Positions 10,825-19,242 of a stretch of DNA of 64,000 nt are shown piece after piece. This stretch comes from Xanthomonas sp. DAR 35659 (lineage in GTDB: Bacteria; Pseudomonadota; Gammaproteobacteria; Xanthomonadales; Xanthomonadaceae), in contig NZ_CP162488.1 of the NCBI RefSeq assembly GCF_041242975.1, positions 858,001 to 922,000 on the forward strand, read 5' to 3'. The translations under genes were made by a program, and so were the position numbers. Positions within the stretch are counted from its first letter, which is position 1. Every line of letters starts with the position of its first letter. The notes beneath the pieces are model-generated. The model saw nothing but the letters and a program-made list of their open reading frames with translations. It made no database searches and was not told where the DNA came from.

Positions 10825-11616
10825 ATGATCCGTCGTAGCGCACTCGCACTGTCCCTGATGCTGGCCACCGCCGCGGCCACTGCCAACGCGCAGGTGCCGG
10901 CGCCTGCCGCTCCACCGGCGCCGCCGGCACCCGGCAGCGCGCCGGCTCCGCCACCGCCGCCGCCCGCGCCGGTCGCCGCCGCGCCGGTGCGCGTGGACGG
11001 CACCGTCGAGCGCTTCATGCTCAATCCCAACGGCGATGTCGATGGCCTGTGGTTGATGGACGGCACCCAGGTCCGCTTCCCGCCGCACCTGTCGGCCGAC
11101 CTGCAGGCGGCGGTGCGCCGTGGCGATGCGGTGTCGGTGCAGGGCTATCGCCTGGGCAGCCTGCCGGTGCTGCAGGCCGGCAGCATCACCGCGCGCCGCA
11201 GCGGCAAGCAGGTGGTCGACCGGCCGCCGAATCCGATGGCGCCGCCGCCGGCGCCTCCCGCGCCGCCGGCGCTGACCCCGCTGCAGGCCGATGGCCGCAT
11301 CGAGCGGCTGATCTACGGCCCGCGCGGCGAGACCGCCGGCGTGCTGCTCAGCGACGGCACCATCGTGCGCATGCCGCCGCATGCGGCCCTGCAATACGGC
11401 GAACTGTTGCGGCCGGGCGCGCGCCTGAGCGTCAACGGCTTCGGCGTGCTGACCCAGGTCGGCCGCTCGGTGGAGGCGACCCAGCTCGGCCGCGACCGCA
11501 ACTCGCTGCAGGCGGTGTTCGCGCCGCCGGCCCCGCCTGCGCCGCCAGCCGCCCCGCCGCCGCCGGCCCCGCCGGGTGGTGCGCCGGCCACGCCACCGCC
11601 GCCGGCTCCGCGCTGA
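10825..11616 (+). CDS. exported protein with two PPHLS/PPHA modules and Pro/Ala linkers
   Basis: A 263-residue protein with a signal peptide (cleavage probably after ANA, residue ~22). Three Pro/Ala-rich low-complexity segments separate two ~52-residue modules. Module 1 (about 54-105) contains LNPNGDVDGL and RFPPHLSADL; module 2 (about 152-207) contains YGPRGETAGV and RMPPHAALQY. Each reads like a small beta-barrel (GTVERF...DGLWLMDGT...VSVQGY), reminiscent of OB-fold or DUF5666-like domains, but I do not recognise the family. AGGAGG precedes the ATG by 6 bases, and a sigma-54 promoter lies upstream. The paralogue downstream repeats the same two-module plan without a signal peptide. Confidence 0.8.
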   Translation: MIRRSALALSLMLATAAATANAQVPAPAAPPAPPAPGSAPAPPPPPPAPVAAAPVRVDGTVERFMLNPNGDVDGLWLMDGTQVRFPPHLSADLQAAVRRGDAVSVQGYRLGSLPVLQAGSITARRSGKQVVDRPPNPMAPPPAPPAPPALTPLQADGRIERLIYGPRGETAGVLLSDGTIVRMPPHAALQYGELLRPGARLSVNGFGVLTQVGRSVEATQLGRDRNSLQAVFAPPAPPAPPAAPPPPAPPGGAPATPPPPAPR

Positions 11617-11636
11617 TCCGTCGCGCCTGACCCAAC

Positions 11637-11661
11637 GCGCCCGCCGTTCCGCGGCGGGCGC
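11637..11661. other. GC-rich stem-loop between the two PPHLS genes
   Basis: GCGCCCGCC (11637-11645) and GGCGGGCGC (11653-11661) form a perfect 9-bp stem with a 7-base loop. No T-run follows. It may act as an attenuator or mRNA-processing/stability element rather than a full terminator. Confidence 0.4.
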
Positions 11662-11705
11662 CGCCGGCTCCCGCCGGCATCCCCCTCGTTTGTCTGGAGA
11701 ACGCA

Positions 11706-12407
<702 letters not shown>

Positions 12408-12579
12408 GCACTGAGTCGTTGCGGCGGTGTGCCCTTGGCCACCGCCGCGCGTCGCGGTCGCCTGTGTTTCCATCGCTCCTCCAGGACACCGTCATGCCGC
12501 CCGTCCCGCCTGCGCAGCACCACGCTTTCCTGCTCCCGCCCTTGTCGCCGTCGCGGCCATCGCCGCCGGCGGTGCGCGC

Positions 12580-13836
12580 ATGAGCGGCGCCGGCCCGCGC
12601 CCGCGCGGCACGCGCGCGCTGGAGGCGCTCAATTTCACCATGGCCGACGTGCAGGACGGGCTGGGCCCGTTCCTGAGCGTGTTCCTGCAATCCAAGGGCT
12701 GGTCGCTGGGCGCGATCGGTTCGGTGATGACCGCCGGCGGCATCGTCGGCATGCTCGCCACCACGCCGGGCGGCGCGCTGGTCGATGCGACCAAACGCAA
12801 GCGCAGCATCGTGGTGGTCGGCTGCAGCCTGATCCTGCTGGCGTCGGCGCTGCTGTGGTGGTCGCCGACGCTGCCGGGCGTGATCGCCGCGCAGGTGATG
12901 ACCGCGCTCGCCGCCGCCGCACTGGGACCGGCGCTGTCGGGCATCACCCTGGGGTTGGTGCGGCAGGCCGGCTTCGATCACCAGATCGCGCGCAACCAGG
13001 TCGGCAGCCACGCCGGCAACGTGGTGGCCGCGGCCCTGGCCGGCGTGTTGGGCTGGAAGTTCGGCTTCGGCGCGGTGTTCGTGCTGACCGGCTGTTTCGG
13101 TGTGCTGGCGATCGCCTCGGTCCTGATGATTCCGCGCGAGGCGATCGACCACGACGCCGCGCGCGGCCTGGCGACCGCCGAGGGCGGCCACGACGCGCAC
13201 GTCAGCGGCTGGACCGTGCTGCTGACCTGCAAGCCGTTGCTGGTGCTGGCCGCGGCGCTGGCGCTGTTCCACCTGGGCAATGCGGCGATGCTGCCGCTGT
13301 ACGGCATGGCGGTGGTAGCCGCGCACCAGGGCGACCCCAACGCGCTCACCGCCACCACCATCATCGTCGCCCAGGCCACGATGGTGCTGGCCTCGCTGCT
13401 GGCGATGCGCCTGATCCGCGTGCGCGGGCATTGGTGGGTGCTGTTGCTGACCTTCCTGGCGCTGCCGCTGCGCGGCCTGATCGCGGCCAGCGTGATCCAC
13501 ACCTGGGGCGTGTTCCCGGTGCAGATCCTCGACGGCATCGGCGCCGGTCTGCAGAGCGTGGCGGTGCCGGCGCTGGTGGCGCGATTGCTGCAGGGCACCG
13601 GCCGGGTCAACGTGGGGCAGGGCGCGGTGATGACTGTGCAAGGCATCGGCGCGGCGTTGAGTCCGGCGCTGGGCGGCTGGATCGCGCAGGGCTTCGGCTA
13701 CCGCGCCGCGTTCCTGCTGCTGGGCGGCGTGTCGCTGCTGTCGCTGGCGTTGTGGCTGGGTCTGCGCCGGCATTTGCTGCCGGTGGCGGGTGTGCGCAAC
13801 GGCGAAGATGCGCAGGTGCCGCCGCTCCCCGCATGA
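12580..13836 (+). CDS. MFS transporter
   Basis: A 418-residue polytopic membrane protein with about 12 hydrophobic segments and the MFS loop 2-3 signature region GGALVDATKRKRSIVVVG. The N-terminal NFTMADVQDGLGPFLSVFLQ motif is typical of a group of bacterial MFS members of unknown substrate. The ATG at 12580 is the family-like start; the ribosome-binding site is weak, and the frame is open to 12427. It lies 172 bases after the PPHLS gene on the same strand, so read-through is possible, but a functional link is not shown. Confidence 0.82.
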   Translation: MSGAGPRPRGTRALEALNFTMADVQDGLGPFLSVFLQSKGWSLGAIGSVMTAGGIVGMLATTPGGALVDATKRKRSIVVVGCSLILLASALLWWSPTLPGVIAAQVMTALAAAALGPALSGITLGLVRQAGFDHQIARNQVGSHAGNVVAAALAGVLGWKFGFGAVFVLTGCFGVLAIASVLMIPREAIDHDAARGLATAEGGHDAHVSGWTVLLTCKPLLVLAAALALFHLGNAAMLPLYGMAVVAAHQGDPNALTATTIIVAQATMVLASLLAMRLIRVRGHWWVLLLTFLALPLRGLIAASVIHTWGVFPVQILDGIGAGLQSVAVPALVARLLQGTGRVNVGQGAVMTVQGIGAALSPALGGWIAQGFGYRAAFLLLGGVSLLSLALWLGLRRHLLPVAGVRNGEDAQVPPLPA

Positions 13837-13956
13837 TCTGGTGGGACGCGGCCGCCTCGAGAGCGCAGCCGCGAACGTGGCGTCTGCGCGATACTGGCGC
13901 CGGTTGCGAAATGCGTGATGCGCGATGGACGCGTGACGCGGCGAACGAGGTGTCGA

Positions 13957-14274
13957 TTGACCGGAAAGCAGAAGATCACCGACTACGCGCAGGATCTGGA
14001 GCGAGGCAAGATCCTGCGCTGCGCGCTTCCCGACGGCGAGGTGGTGGAGCTGATGCTCGTGCATCTCGCGCATCAGGAAGGACAACCGTATGCGCTGTTG
14101 AACGTGCGCGGCTACAAGGCCGGCTTGATCTATTCGATGCTTCCGGATGCCTCGCGATCGCACCAGCCGGGGTATGCCGTCGATCGGGAATGGCTGATCG
14201 CGAACTGGAACAGTTGGGGTTACTTCGAGTGCCCGCTGGAGCGGGTGTATGTGGTGGACATACGCGAGGATTGA
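13957..14274 (+). CDS. Imm45-like immunity protein (orphan)
   Basis: A 105-residue protein. The core reads L-RGKILR near residues 14-21, RGYKAGLIYSMLP (51-63), REWLIANWNSWGY (77-89) and CPLERVYVV (92-100). This pattern matches my recollection of the Imm45 family of polymorphic-toxin immunity proteins. A TTG at 13957 preceded by GAGGTG fits as the start; an ATG at 13918 would add 13 Arg-rich residues. No toxin, Rhs or T6SS gene is visible nearby, so it is an orphan immunity gene here. It lies at the edge of the cassette island. Family assignment is by memory of the motif order and needs a profile search. Confidence 0.6.
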   Translation: MTGKQKITDYAQDLERGKILRCALPDGEVVELMLVHLAHQEGQPYALLNVRGYKAGLIYSMLPDASRSHQPGYAVDREWLIANWNSWGYFECPLERVYVVDIRED

Positions 14275-14413
14275 GGGTGGTGTTCCGTGAGCGAAGCCGC
14301 CGCGATGAGAACTGCCGATGGAGGCCGCACAGTGCCTGCGCGCCGCGGTAGGCGGCCACCGCTCGCCGGCTGCGGCGAAAAGTGCCGCTTGATCGACATG
14401 CTGATCCTCTGCG

Positions 14414-14474
14414 GACGAACGCCTACGTTAAGCCGTGCCGCAATGCGGCGTAGGCAGACGAATTGTCAGATCTC
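14414..14474 (-). repeat. degenerate attC-like site
   Basis: On the minus strand TCTGACAATTCGTCTG and later CGGCACGGCTTAACG resemble the right and left parts of the two intact attC sites at 14759 and 15542. The central stem is GCCGTGCCGC/GCGGCGTAGGC with mismatches, and the expected GTTAGGC core reads GTTCGTC. It is interpreted as the decayed terminal attC of the array. Confidence 0.5.
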
Positions 14475-14756
14475 AACGCCCGGATCTACGAGTTTGGACT
14501 TCTGAGCCTGTCACATCCATTGAGAGCATCTCACCGGAGCAAATCACGAAAACGCGGTTAAAAACGTCGAAAATGCCTTCGGCGCCCGTGGCGGCCTGAG
14601 CGAGCATCGCGACCTGCTCCTACTCGGGGCTCGTACTGACCAATTGCTGTACATGAGCAGCCAGTTGCCTTCATGCTTTTCGAACCCGGGTTTATGAGTT
14701 GCCCAGCTATCAGTGCATTGAGCTCATCTACGGTAATGGGTTGCCAAGTATCGATA
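14473..14756 (-). pseudogene. decayed cassette gene
   Basis: Read on the minus strand from the attC boundary, a frame begins DTWQPITVDELNALIAGQL. It appears frameshifted near 14682 (a one-base insertion would give FEKHEGNWLLMYSNW). A second open segment, MLAQAATGAEGIFDVF, ends with TGA at 14473, inside the decayed attC. No single frame spans the interval, and where a start is expected the sequence is ATC. It therefore looks like an inactivated cassette gene of unknown family. Confidence 0.4.
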
Positions 14757-14758
14757 TG

Positions 14759-14818
14759 GCCTAATGCATGAATTACGCCGACCCGCCAAACGGGTTCGGT
14801 TTGAATGAATTGCTAGGC
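14759..14818 (-). repeat. attC recombination site, cassette 2
   Basis: A 60-bp imperfect palindrome bounded by GCCTAGC and ATTAGGC on the minus strand. The inner stem CCGACCCG/CGGGTTCGG carries one unpaired T, the extrahelical base typical of attC. The terminal core is ATTAGGC rather than GTTAGGC, so recombination may be weakened. The stop codon of the gene at 14773-15537 lies inside it. Confidence 0.75.
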
Positions 14819-15537
14819 GAGCCAGCGACTATGCGTCGCATAGTCTCGGATATCTCAAGTATCAACTTGTGATGCGGGCGACTACTGTTTGCTGCTCGTT
14901 TGCGCACAGAGCGAATCGAGTACGGAGTGCGACGAAACACCGGCTTACGACCGTTGAAATAGAGTTGGAATAGCTGGTCGTGAAGCTGAAGTAGGAAGGA
15001 TGTGAGAAGCCAGAGTTCATCTATTGTTCCGCGCTGAAAAAGATCCCGCACCGCATTTGCTTCGTGCTTCTCACGGTGAGCGAAGTACTTGTGGCGGGCA
15101 GGCTTTATCATACGGTCGTAGATCGCTCGGCGGCGATCAACCATTTTTCGAAGTCGCTTCACGTCATCATAAGTTGGGTAATAGGCCTCCGCTAAGTAGC
15201 TATCGAGCCATGCTGGGTTCTCGCCTTTTGGATCTTTGCGAGCACGGAGGCCATTCTCCTGAAAGTCATGGATGTTCTTTTGCATAGAGTCCAATAGAGC
15301 ATCAAGGGAATAGCTCGATTTCATATCGAATAAACGGCCTAGCGCCATAAAGCTTGCAACCTGAGTTGCGTAAGCCCAAAGATTCCATAAACGAGGTGTC
15401 TCGTTCATAGCTGCGAAGACTTCATTGGAGTCCAGAGCAGCCTGATTTACGGCGAAATCTCCGTAAACTAGCTGCGCAACCACCTCGGACTCTTGCCTAA
15501 AGCTCTCTAACTGGTTTGAGAAATCGCGATGGCTCAT
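14773..15537 (-). CDS. cassette-encoded protein with HEPN-like (AbiU2-type) motif
   Basis: A 254-residue, mostly helical protein with lower G+C than its surroundings. It is bounded by two attC sites, and its ATG lies 4 bases from the GTTAGGC core, so it is a gene cassette. The motif RHKYFAH (Arg148-His154, R-x5-H) in a helical context, IKPARHKYFAHREKH, resembles the catalytic motif of HEPN ribonuclease folds such as AbiU2-like abortive-infection proteins. This is a motif-level similarity only; the overall family is not recognised. If correct it would be a phage-defence or toxin-like cassette. The C-terminus runs into attC, as is usual for cassettes. Confidence 0.7.
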   Translation of the reverse strand: MSHRDFSNQLESFRQESEVVAQLVYGDFAVNQAALDSNEVFAAMNETPRLWNLWAYATQVASFMALGRLFDMKSSYSLDALLDSMQKNIHDFQENGLRARKDPKGENPAWLDSYLAEAYYPTYDDVKRLRKMVDRRRAIYDRMIKPARHKYFAHREKHEANAVRDLFQRGTIDELWLLTSFLLQLHDQLFQLYFNGRKPVFRRTPYSIRSVRKRAANSSRPHHKLILEISETMRRIVAGSPSNSFKPNPFGGSA

Positions 15538-15541
15538 GGAT

Positions 15542-15601
15542 GCCTAACACCAGGATTAAGCCGAGCCGCGAAGCGGCTTCGGCTTGAGCGAATTACTAGG
15601 C
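15542..15601 (-). repeat. attC recombination site, cassette 1
   Basis: A 60-bp imperfect palindrome, on the minus strand GCCTAGT ... GTTAGGC. The inner arms AAGCCGAGCCGC and GCGGCTTCGGCTT pair fully except for one extra T, the extrahelical base expected of an attC site. It separates the two cassette genes and contains the stop codon of the upstream one. Confidence 0.82.
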
Positions 15602-15829
15602 TGCTGGCCGACGCCTGAGAGCCCATGCTTGCCATACGAGAACGGCTATAACCCACCCCGCCGTAACGGCACCGATGGGTGCAAGAATGATAGCCAATGC
15701 AACGCCGAGGTAAGCGCCAGGCTCGTAAGATAAGACCTGCGCGCCCAACTGCATTGCGAGGAAAACGGACGCAACGCCTCCAAGCAAGGCTGCCGCAAGT
15801 GCGCTAATCACTGTCATGATGAATCGCAT
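15596..15829 (-). CDS. cassette-encoded small membrane protein
   Basis: A 77-residue protein with two transmembrane helices (about 6-30 and 38-66) and a short basic tail (ALRRRPAA). It lies between a GTTAGGC core at 15846-15852 and the attC at 15542-15601, and its TAG stop sits in the attC end, so it is an integron-type gene cassette. The family is not recognised. Small two-helix membrane proteins are frequent cassette products. Being first in the array, it would be the one best expressed from any upstream promoter. Confidence 0.65.
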   Translation of the reverse strand: MRFIMTVISALAAALLGGVASVFLAMQLGAQVLSYEPGAYLGVALAIILAPIGAVTAGWVIAVLVWQAWALRRRPAA

Positions 15830-15845
15830 GGATGTTGCTCCAGCG

Positions 15846-15852
15846 GCCTAAC
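15846..15852 (-). other. GTTAGGC core at the leading end of the cassette array
   Basis: GTTAGGC on the minus strand fits the integrase core consensus GTTRRRY and begins the first cassette 17 bases before its ATG. Sequence on the outer side shows no attC-like stem, so this is either an attI remnant or a secondary insertion point. Confidence 0.5.
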
Positions 15853-15939
15853 ATAGGAAATGCCGACCTGCCGCCACGGTGTGCAGAGTCTGCGCCACAC
15901 AACCGTCTTCGCCAAGTGCGCCCGCGACGCCGCCACGCT

Positions 15940-16923
15940 TCAATCCAATGCCACCCCGGGCACCACCTCGCACGCAATGCCGGCCGCCGCCAGGCGCGCC
16001 GCCAACGCCGCGTGCGGCGGCTGTCGGAACGCATCGCCTGGCAGCAGGCTGACCACGCGCTGCCCGGCCCGCGCCTGCGCGCACAACAATGCCAAGTGCG
16101 CTTCCGTCGTCTCCGGAAGCGGTTGCCGGCTGGCGTCGCGCCGCGCCAGGCTCAGCACCGCCGCGCCGACCTCGGCGCCGCACAGCAGCAGATCGGCCTG
16201 GTTGAGCGCGCGCAGTGCCTTCAGCGTCAGCGCGCCGGGGTCGCCATTGCCGGTGCCGACCAGCCACACGCTGCCCTGCCGCGGTACGGCGTCGCTGCGC
16301 TGCAGGCTGTCGGCGAAGGCCTGCTCGGCGGCGGCATGCTGGCCGCTCTGCAGCAGCGTCTGCACAGGCCCCTCCAGCACCTGTTCGAACCAGCGTCGGC
16401 GCTGCGGCAGGTCCGGCAGGCGAGCACGGATCTCGCCGCGGTGACGGGCGAACAACTGCGCCAGTTCGGCATAGGAATGGTCCAGTTCTGTTTCCCAGCG
16501 CTCGCGCAGGCGCCGCGCCAGCATCGGCGCTGCACCGCTGGAGGAGATCGCGATCAGCAGCGGGTCGCGGTCGATGATCGCCGGCACCTGGAAGCTGGAC
16601 AGCGCGGCGTCGTCGACCACGTTGACCCACTTGCGCCGCGCCCCGGCCTGCTCGGCCAGCTGCCGGTTGAACGCGTCGTCGTCGGTCGCCGCCACCACCA
16701 GCCAGGCCGCGTCCAGCCACTGCGGATCGAAGTCGCCGTCGGCGCGCCGTAGCCGGCCCTGTGCCAGCCAGTGCGCCACCGTGGGGTTGAGCGTGTGCGC
16801 ATAGACCAGCACGTCGGCGCCGGCGTGCAGCAGCGCCTCGATCTTGCGCATCGCGACCTCGCCGCCGCCCACCACCAGCACGCGGCGTCCGGCCAGGTCG
16901 GCGAACAGGGGATACAGCGGCAT
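15940..16923 (-). CDS. cysG: siroheme synthase, short form (SirC/Met8 domain plus partial methyltransferase-like region)
   Basis: A 327-residue protein. The N-terminal ~200 residues are the precorrin-2 dehydrogenase/ferrochelatase module: VLVVGGGEVAMRKIEALL for NAD binding (about 15-32), then VVAATDDDAFN, and SSSGAAPMLARRLRERWE. The C-terminal ~110 residues begin like the uroporphyrinogen-III methyltransferase domain (GTGNGDPGALTLKALRAL) but stop at about half its normal length, and the usual GAGPGDPELLT is altered. The second domain is therefore probably not catalytic. The first module would complete siroheme for sulfite and nitrite reductases. The stop codon lies only 88 bases from the cassette array. 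Confidence 0.8.
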   Translation of the reverse strand: MPLYPLFADLAGRRVLVVGGGEVAMRKIEALLHAGADVLVYAHTLNPTVAHWLAQGRLRRADGDFDPQWLDAAWLVVAATDDDAFNRQLAEQAGARRKWVNVVDDAALSSFQVPAIIDRDPLLIAISSSGAAPMLARRLRERWETELDHSYAELAQLFARHRGEIRARLPDLPQRRRWFEQVLEGPVQTLLQSGQHAAAEQAFADSLQRSDAVPRQGSVWLVGTGNGDPGALTLKALRALNQADLLLCGAEVGAAVLSLARRDASRQPLPETTEAHLALLCAQARAGQRVVSLLPGDAFRQPPHAALAARLAAAGIACEVVPGVALD

Positions 16924-17312
16924 GCGGACTCCTTGGCTGGGCGGCTCGCGGTCGCCCATGGTGCATGGCGCCGCGCGATGAAGCCAACCCTTGATCGATC
17001 CGCCCGAATGCCGCCTGTCCGCTTGGCACCGCCTGCGAGCGACGGATCGGGCGATCGTGCCAGGCGTTGTTCGACGCCGGCACACGGCGCGGACGAGCTG
17101 CCATGGCGCCGATGTCGCGCGGCGTCCACCCGCCGGACCTGATCGAGACTGGTGTGAGCATGCCGTAGCGCGATGCGTGCGTGGGATCGCGCGGCGCCGG
17201 CTTTGCGTTCGCTCTGTCGTACGCGATGCCCTCGCATCGAGGCCGACAGGGGGCGCGGTGGCGGCGCAAGCCGATCGAACAGGCTGCGTCGGCGAGTGGC
17301 TAGAATCCCGCG
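16924..17312. other. intergenic region between divergent cysG and a hypothetical gene
   Basis: No gene, repeat or terminator is recognisable in these 389 bases. The only signal seen is the -10 box at 17301 for the rightward gene. Confidence 0.5.
17301..17306 (+). promoter_or_regulatory. -10 box of a probable leaderless transcript
   Basis: TAGAAT ends 6 bases before the ATG at 17313, so transcription should start at or next to the start codon. No good -35 is visible. Confidence 0.5.
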
Positions 17313-18296
17313 ATGTCCTCGTCCCGCGACCATGCCGTTCCCGCCATTCCACGCCCGTTCCGCTGGCACCCTGGCGACGGCCTGCATCCCGGCTGCCTGC
17401 AGCGCATGCGCGCGAAGCTGCCGCGCCCGGCAAAACCGATGGGCGAGGCCTGGTTCATGGGCGATGACCGGCACATGTTCGTGTCCCTGCTCGGCGATCT
17501 GGCGCGCTGCTCGAGCGAGGAACTGCATGCGCCGCTGGAGGAAATCGCTTCCGGCATCGCCAGCTTCGGCCCCATGGACGAATGGACCGACTGGTACCGG
17601 TATCTGCTGGCCCAACTCGTGGCGCGGCACCTGGAGCAGTCGTTCGACAGCCTTTACCAACGCCTTGTGACGGCCTTCATCGCCGTGCATCCGCGCGGCA
17701 TCGACGAGCCGTATCCCGGCTTCGCCGACGATGCGCGGCAGACCCTGGGCCGCTGCCTGATGGATCCAGCGCGCTGGAACGGAGCGCGGCTGGCCGTCGC
17801 CGCGCCGCAGGATCCGTTCGCCCACCCCGACCACCGTTTCGCATGGAGCGTGGCCTGCGGCGATTTCTCGGCCGGCATGGTCTTCTGCACGAAGTATCTC
17901 GCCAGCGCCGAACTGCCGGCATGGCTGGACTCGGCGTTCGCGATCCGGTGCCCGCTGTGGACCACGCAGCTTTATGGCTGGCTGCTGGGCGCCTACCCCT
18001 TGTTGTCGGGGCGCGTGCTGCAACTGGCCGCGCTGGACAACGACGCCGCGACCGAAGTCGCGTGGCTGGGAACGCACGTACTGAAGGGTGACTTCTCGGG
18101 CGATCACGCTGCGCCCAGGGCGCCGCTGCCGCTGCTGTCGGAGCCGCGCTGCCAGGCAGTGCTGGACGCCGTGCGCCGGCATGTGTCGGAAGCGCGCTAT
18201 TTCGCCTGGCTGGACGCGATCAAACCCTATCCCTACCTGGAGACGCTGCTGGGCGGCATGCCGAGCCGCTTTGCCGAGGTCTTCGAGATCGGCTAG
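17313..18296 (+). CDS. hypothetical protein, unrecognised
   Basis: A 327-residue soluble, acidic and aromatic-rich protein without signal peptide or membrane segments. Recurrent patterns are WFMGDDRHMFVSLLGDLA, MDEWTDWYRYLLAQLVARH and CPLWTTQLYGWLLGAYPLL, predicted mostly helical. No family is recognised. The codon use and G+C match the neighbouring core genes, so recent transfer is not suggested. It has its own likely leaderless promoter and no same-strand partner within 400 bases. A role as an immunity-like or regulatory protein is possible but there is no evidence for it. Confidence 0.7.
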   Translation: MSSSRDHAVPAIPRPFRWHPGDGLHPGCLQRMRAKLPRPAKPMGEAWFMGDDRHMFVSLLGDLARCSSEELHAPLEEIASGIASFGPMDEWTDWYRYLLAQLVARHLEQSFDSLYQRLVTAFIAVHPRGIDEPYPGFADDARQTLGRCLMDPARWNGARLAVAAPQDPFAHPDHRFAWSVACGDFSAGMVFCTKYLASAELPAWLDSAFAIRCPLWTTQLYGWLLGAYPLLSGRVLQLAALDNDAATEVAWLGTHVLKGDFSGDHAAPRAPLPLLSEPRCQAVLDAVRRHVSEARYFAWLDAIKPYPYLETLLGGMPSRFAEVFEIG

Positions 18297-18717
18297 CTGG
18301 CCGATGGCGTCCGCGGGGCATTCGGTTGGGCGGTTAGCCCGCAGTGGGCAGCATCCTGTGGTGCGCGTATCGAACCCGGCAGCCACACTGCTGCTTCACG
18401 CTTCCGCCAACCCAGGCGAGGATCGCCGGTCTCCACAGGGCTTGGCAGCGTAGCCATCGTCTGGATGGCTCGCGTAGGATCGAGGCCGCGTCGGCGGCAG
18501 TCGTTGCGCCATGCCAGGCCCCATTTCTGTCATCGTAGTCGGGTGCCCGACGGCGCATATCGACCGTGTCGACCAAGCCGCCAACAGGAGGTTTGCGAGG
18601 ACGCGGGACGACGAGCGCCACAGGTGTGCACGCATGGGCGCAGGTGGCGTCGACCGCACCGCAGCCGATCTCGCCTCGCCACCCGGGCCCGACCCAACAC
18701 GCGCCAATGGACGACGA
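18297..18717. other. 421-base region with no supported gene
   Basis: Short open frames exist on both strands, but none has family-like sequence or a ribosome-binding site. The frame of the next gene is open from 18511; that part reads as untranslated leader rather than protein. Confidence 0.4.
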
Positions 18718-19242
18718 ATGGCCACTGCACTCCTTGTCCTGCTGCTGATCGAGGGCATCCTGCTGGTACTCTGGAATCGCGCCTATTGGCCGTGGGGGAT
18801 ACCGGTATTCGGCCGCCGCATCGCGGTGCCGACCGCGGCGTTGCTGCGCTTTCCCGTCGATCGGCTGGAAAGCGAAATGGAGGCGAAGAACTGGACCGCC
18901 CTGCGGTTCCGGCCGCTGTCCGAACGCACCTGGGCTTTCCGTGAGAGCTTTGGCATCCGGTTTGGCTGGTACTGGCGATACCCACCGGTCATGCGCGGGC
19001 TGCTGGTGATCGACCGGCAACGGCGCGAGATCCGTTTGGTCGGCGTATGCAACTGGTGGGCGCTGTACGTCGTCGCGACATTGATCCTGGCGCTCGCCAT
19101 CAAGCCGGCCGTGGTCCCCATCGGTGTGCTCGTGCTCGGGGCGAGCTATTTGCTGCAGCGGCACCGGTTCATCGGCGTTGAGGCAGCGGTACGCCGGCTG
19201 ACGACGCAGTGCGAGCTGCCGCAGCGGAGCGGCGTTGGGTGA
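18718..19242 (+). CDS. membrane protein, unrecognised
   Basis: A 174-residue protein beginning MATALLVLLLIEGILLVLWNR, an N-terminal transmembrane helix. A ~85-residue soluble stretch follows (rich in Arg/Trp: ERTWAFRESFGIRFGWYWRY, cut here to its core), then two close hydrophobic helices (about 117-150). The ATG was chosen because it starts the hydrophobic helix; upstream codons read as non-protein. The family is not recognised. It resembles DUF-type YcxB/PH-like membrane proteins only in overall plan. Confidence 0.6.
   Translation: MATALLVLLLIEGILLVLWNRAYWPWGIPVFGRRIAVPTAALLRFPVDRLESEMEAKNWTALRFRPLSERTWAFRESFGIRFGWYWRYPPVMRGLLVIDRQRREIRLVGVCNWWALYVVATLILALAIKPAVVPIGVLVLGASYLLQRHRFIGVEAAVRRLTTQCELPQRSGVG

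Noticed and set aside
12494..12579. An ATG at 12494 with a CAGGAC element as start of a small gene before the MFS transporter
   Set aside because: It is in a different frame from the transporter and gives only a short Pro/Ala-rich peptide.
14287..14505. A 72-codon plus-strand frame at the edge of the cassette island
   Set aside because: No ribosome-binding site or family-like sequence, and it overlaps the degenerate attC.
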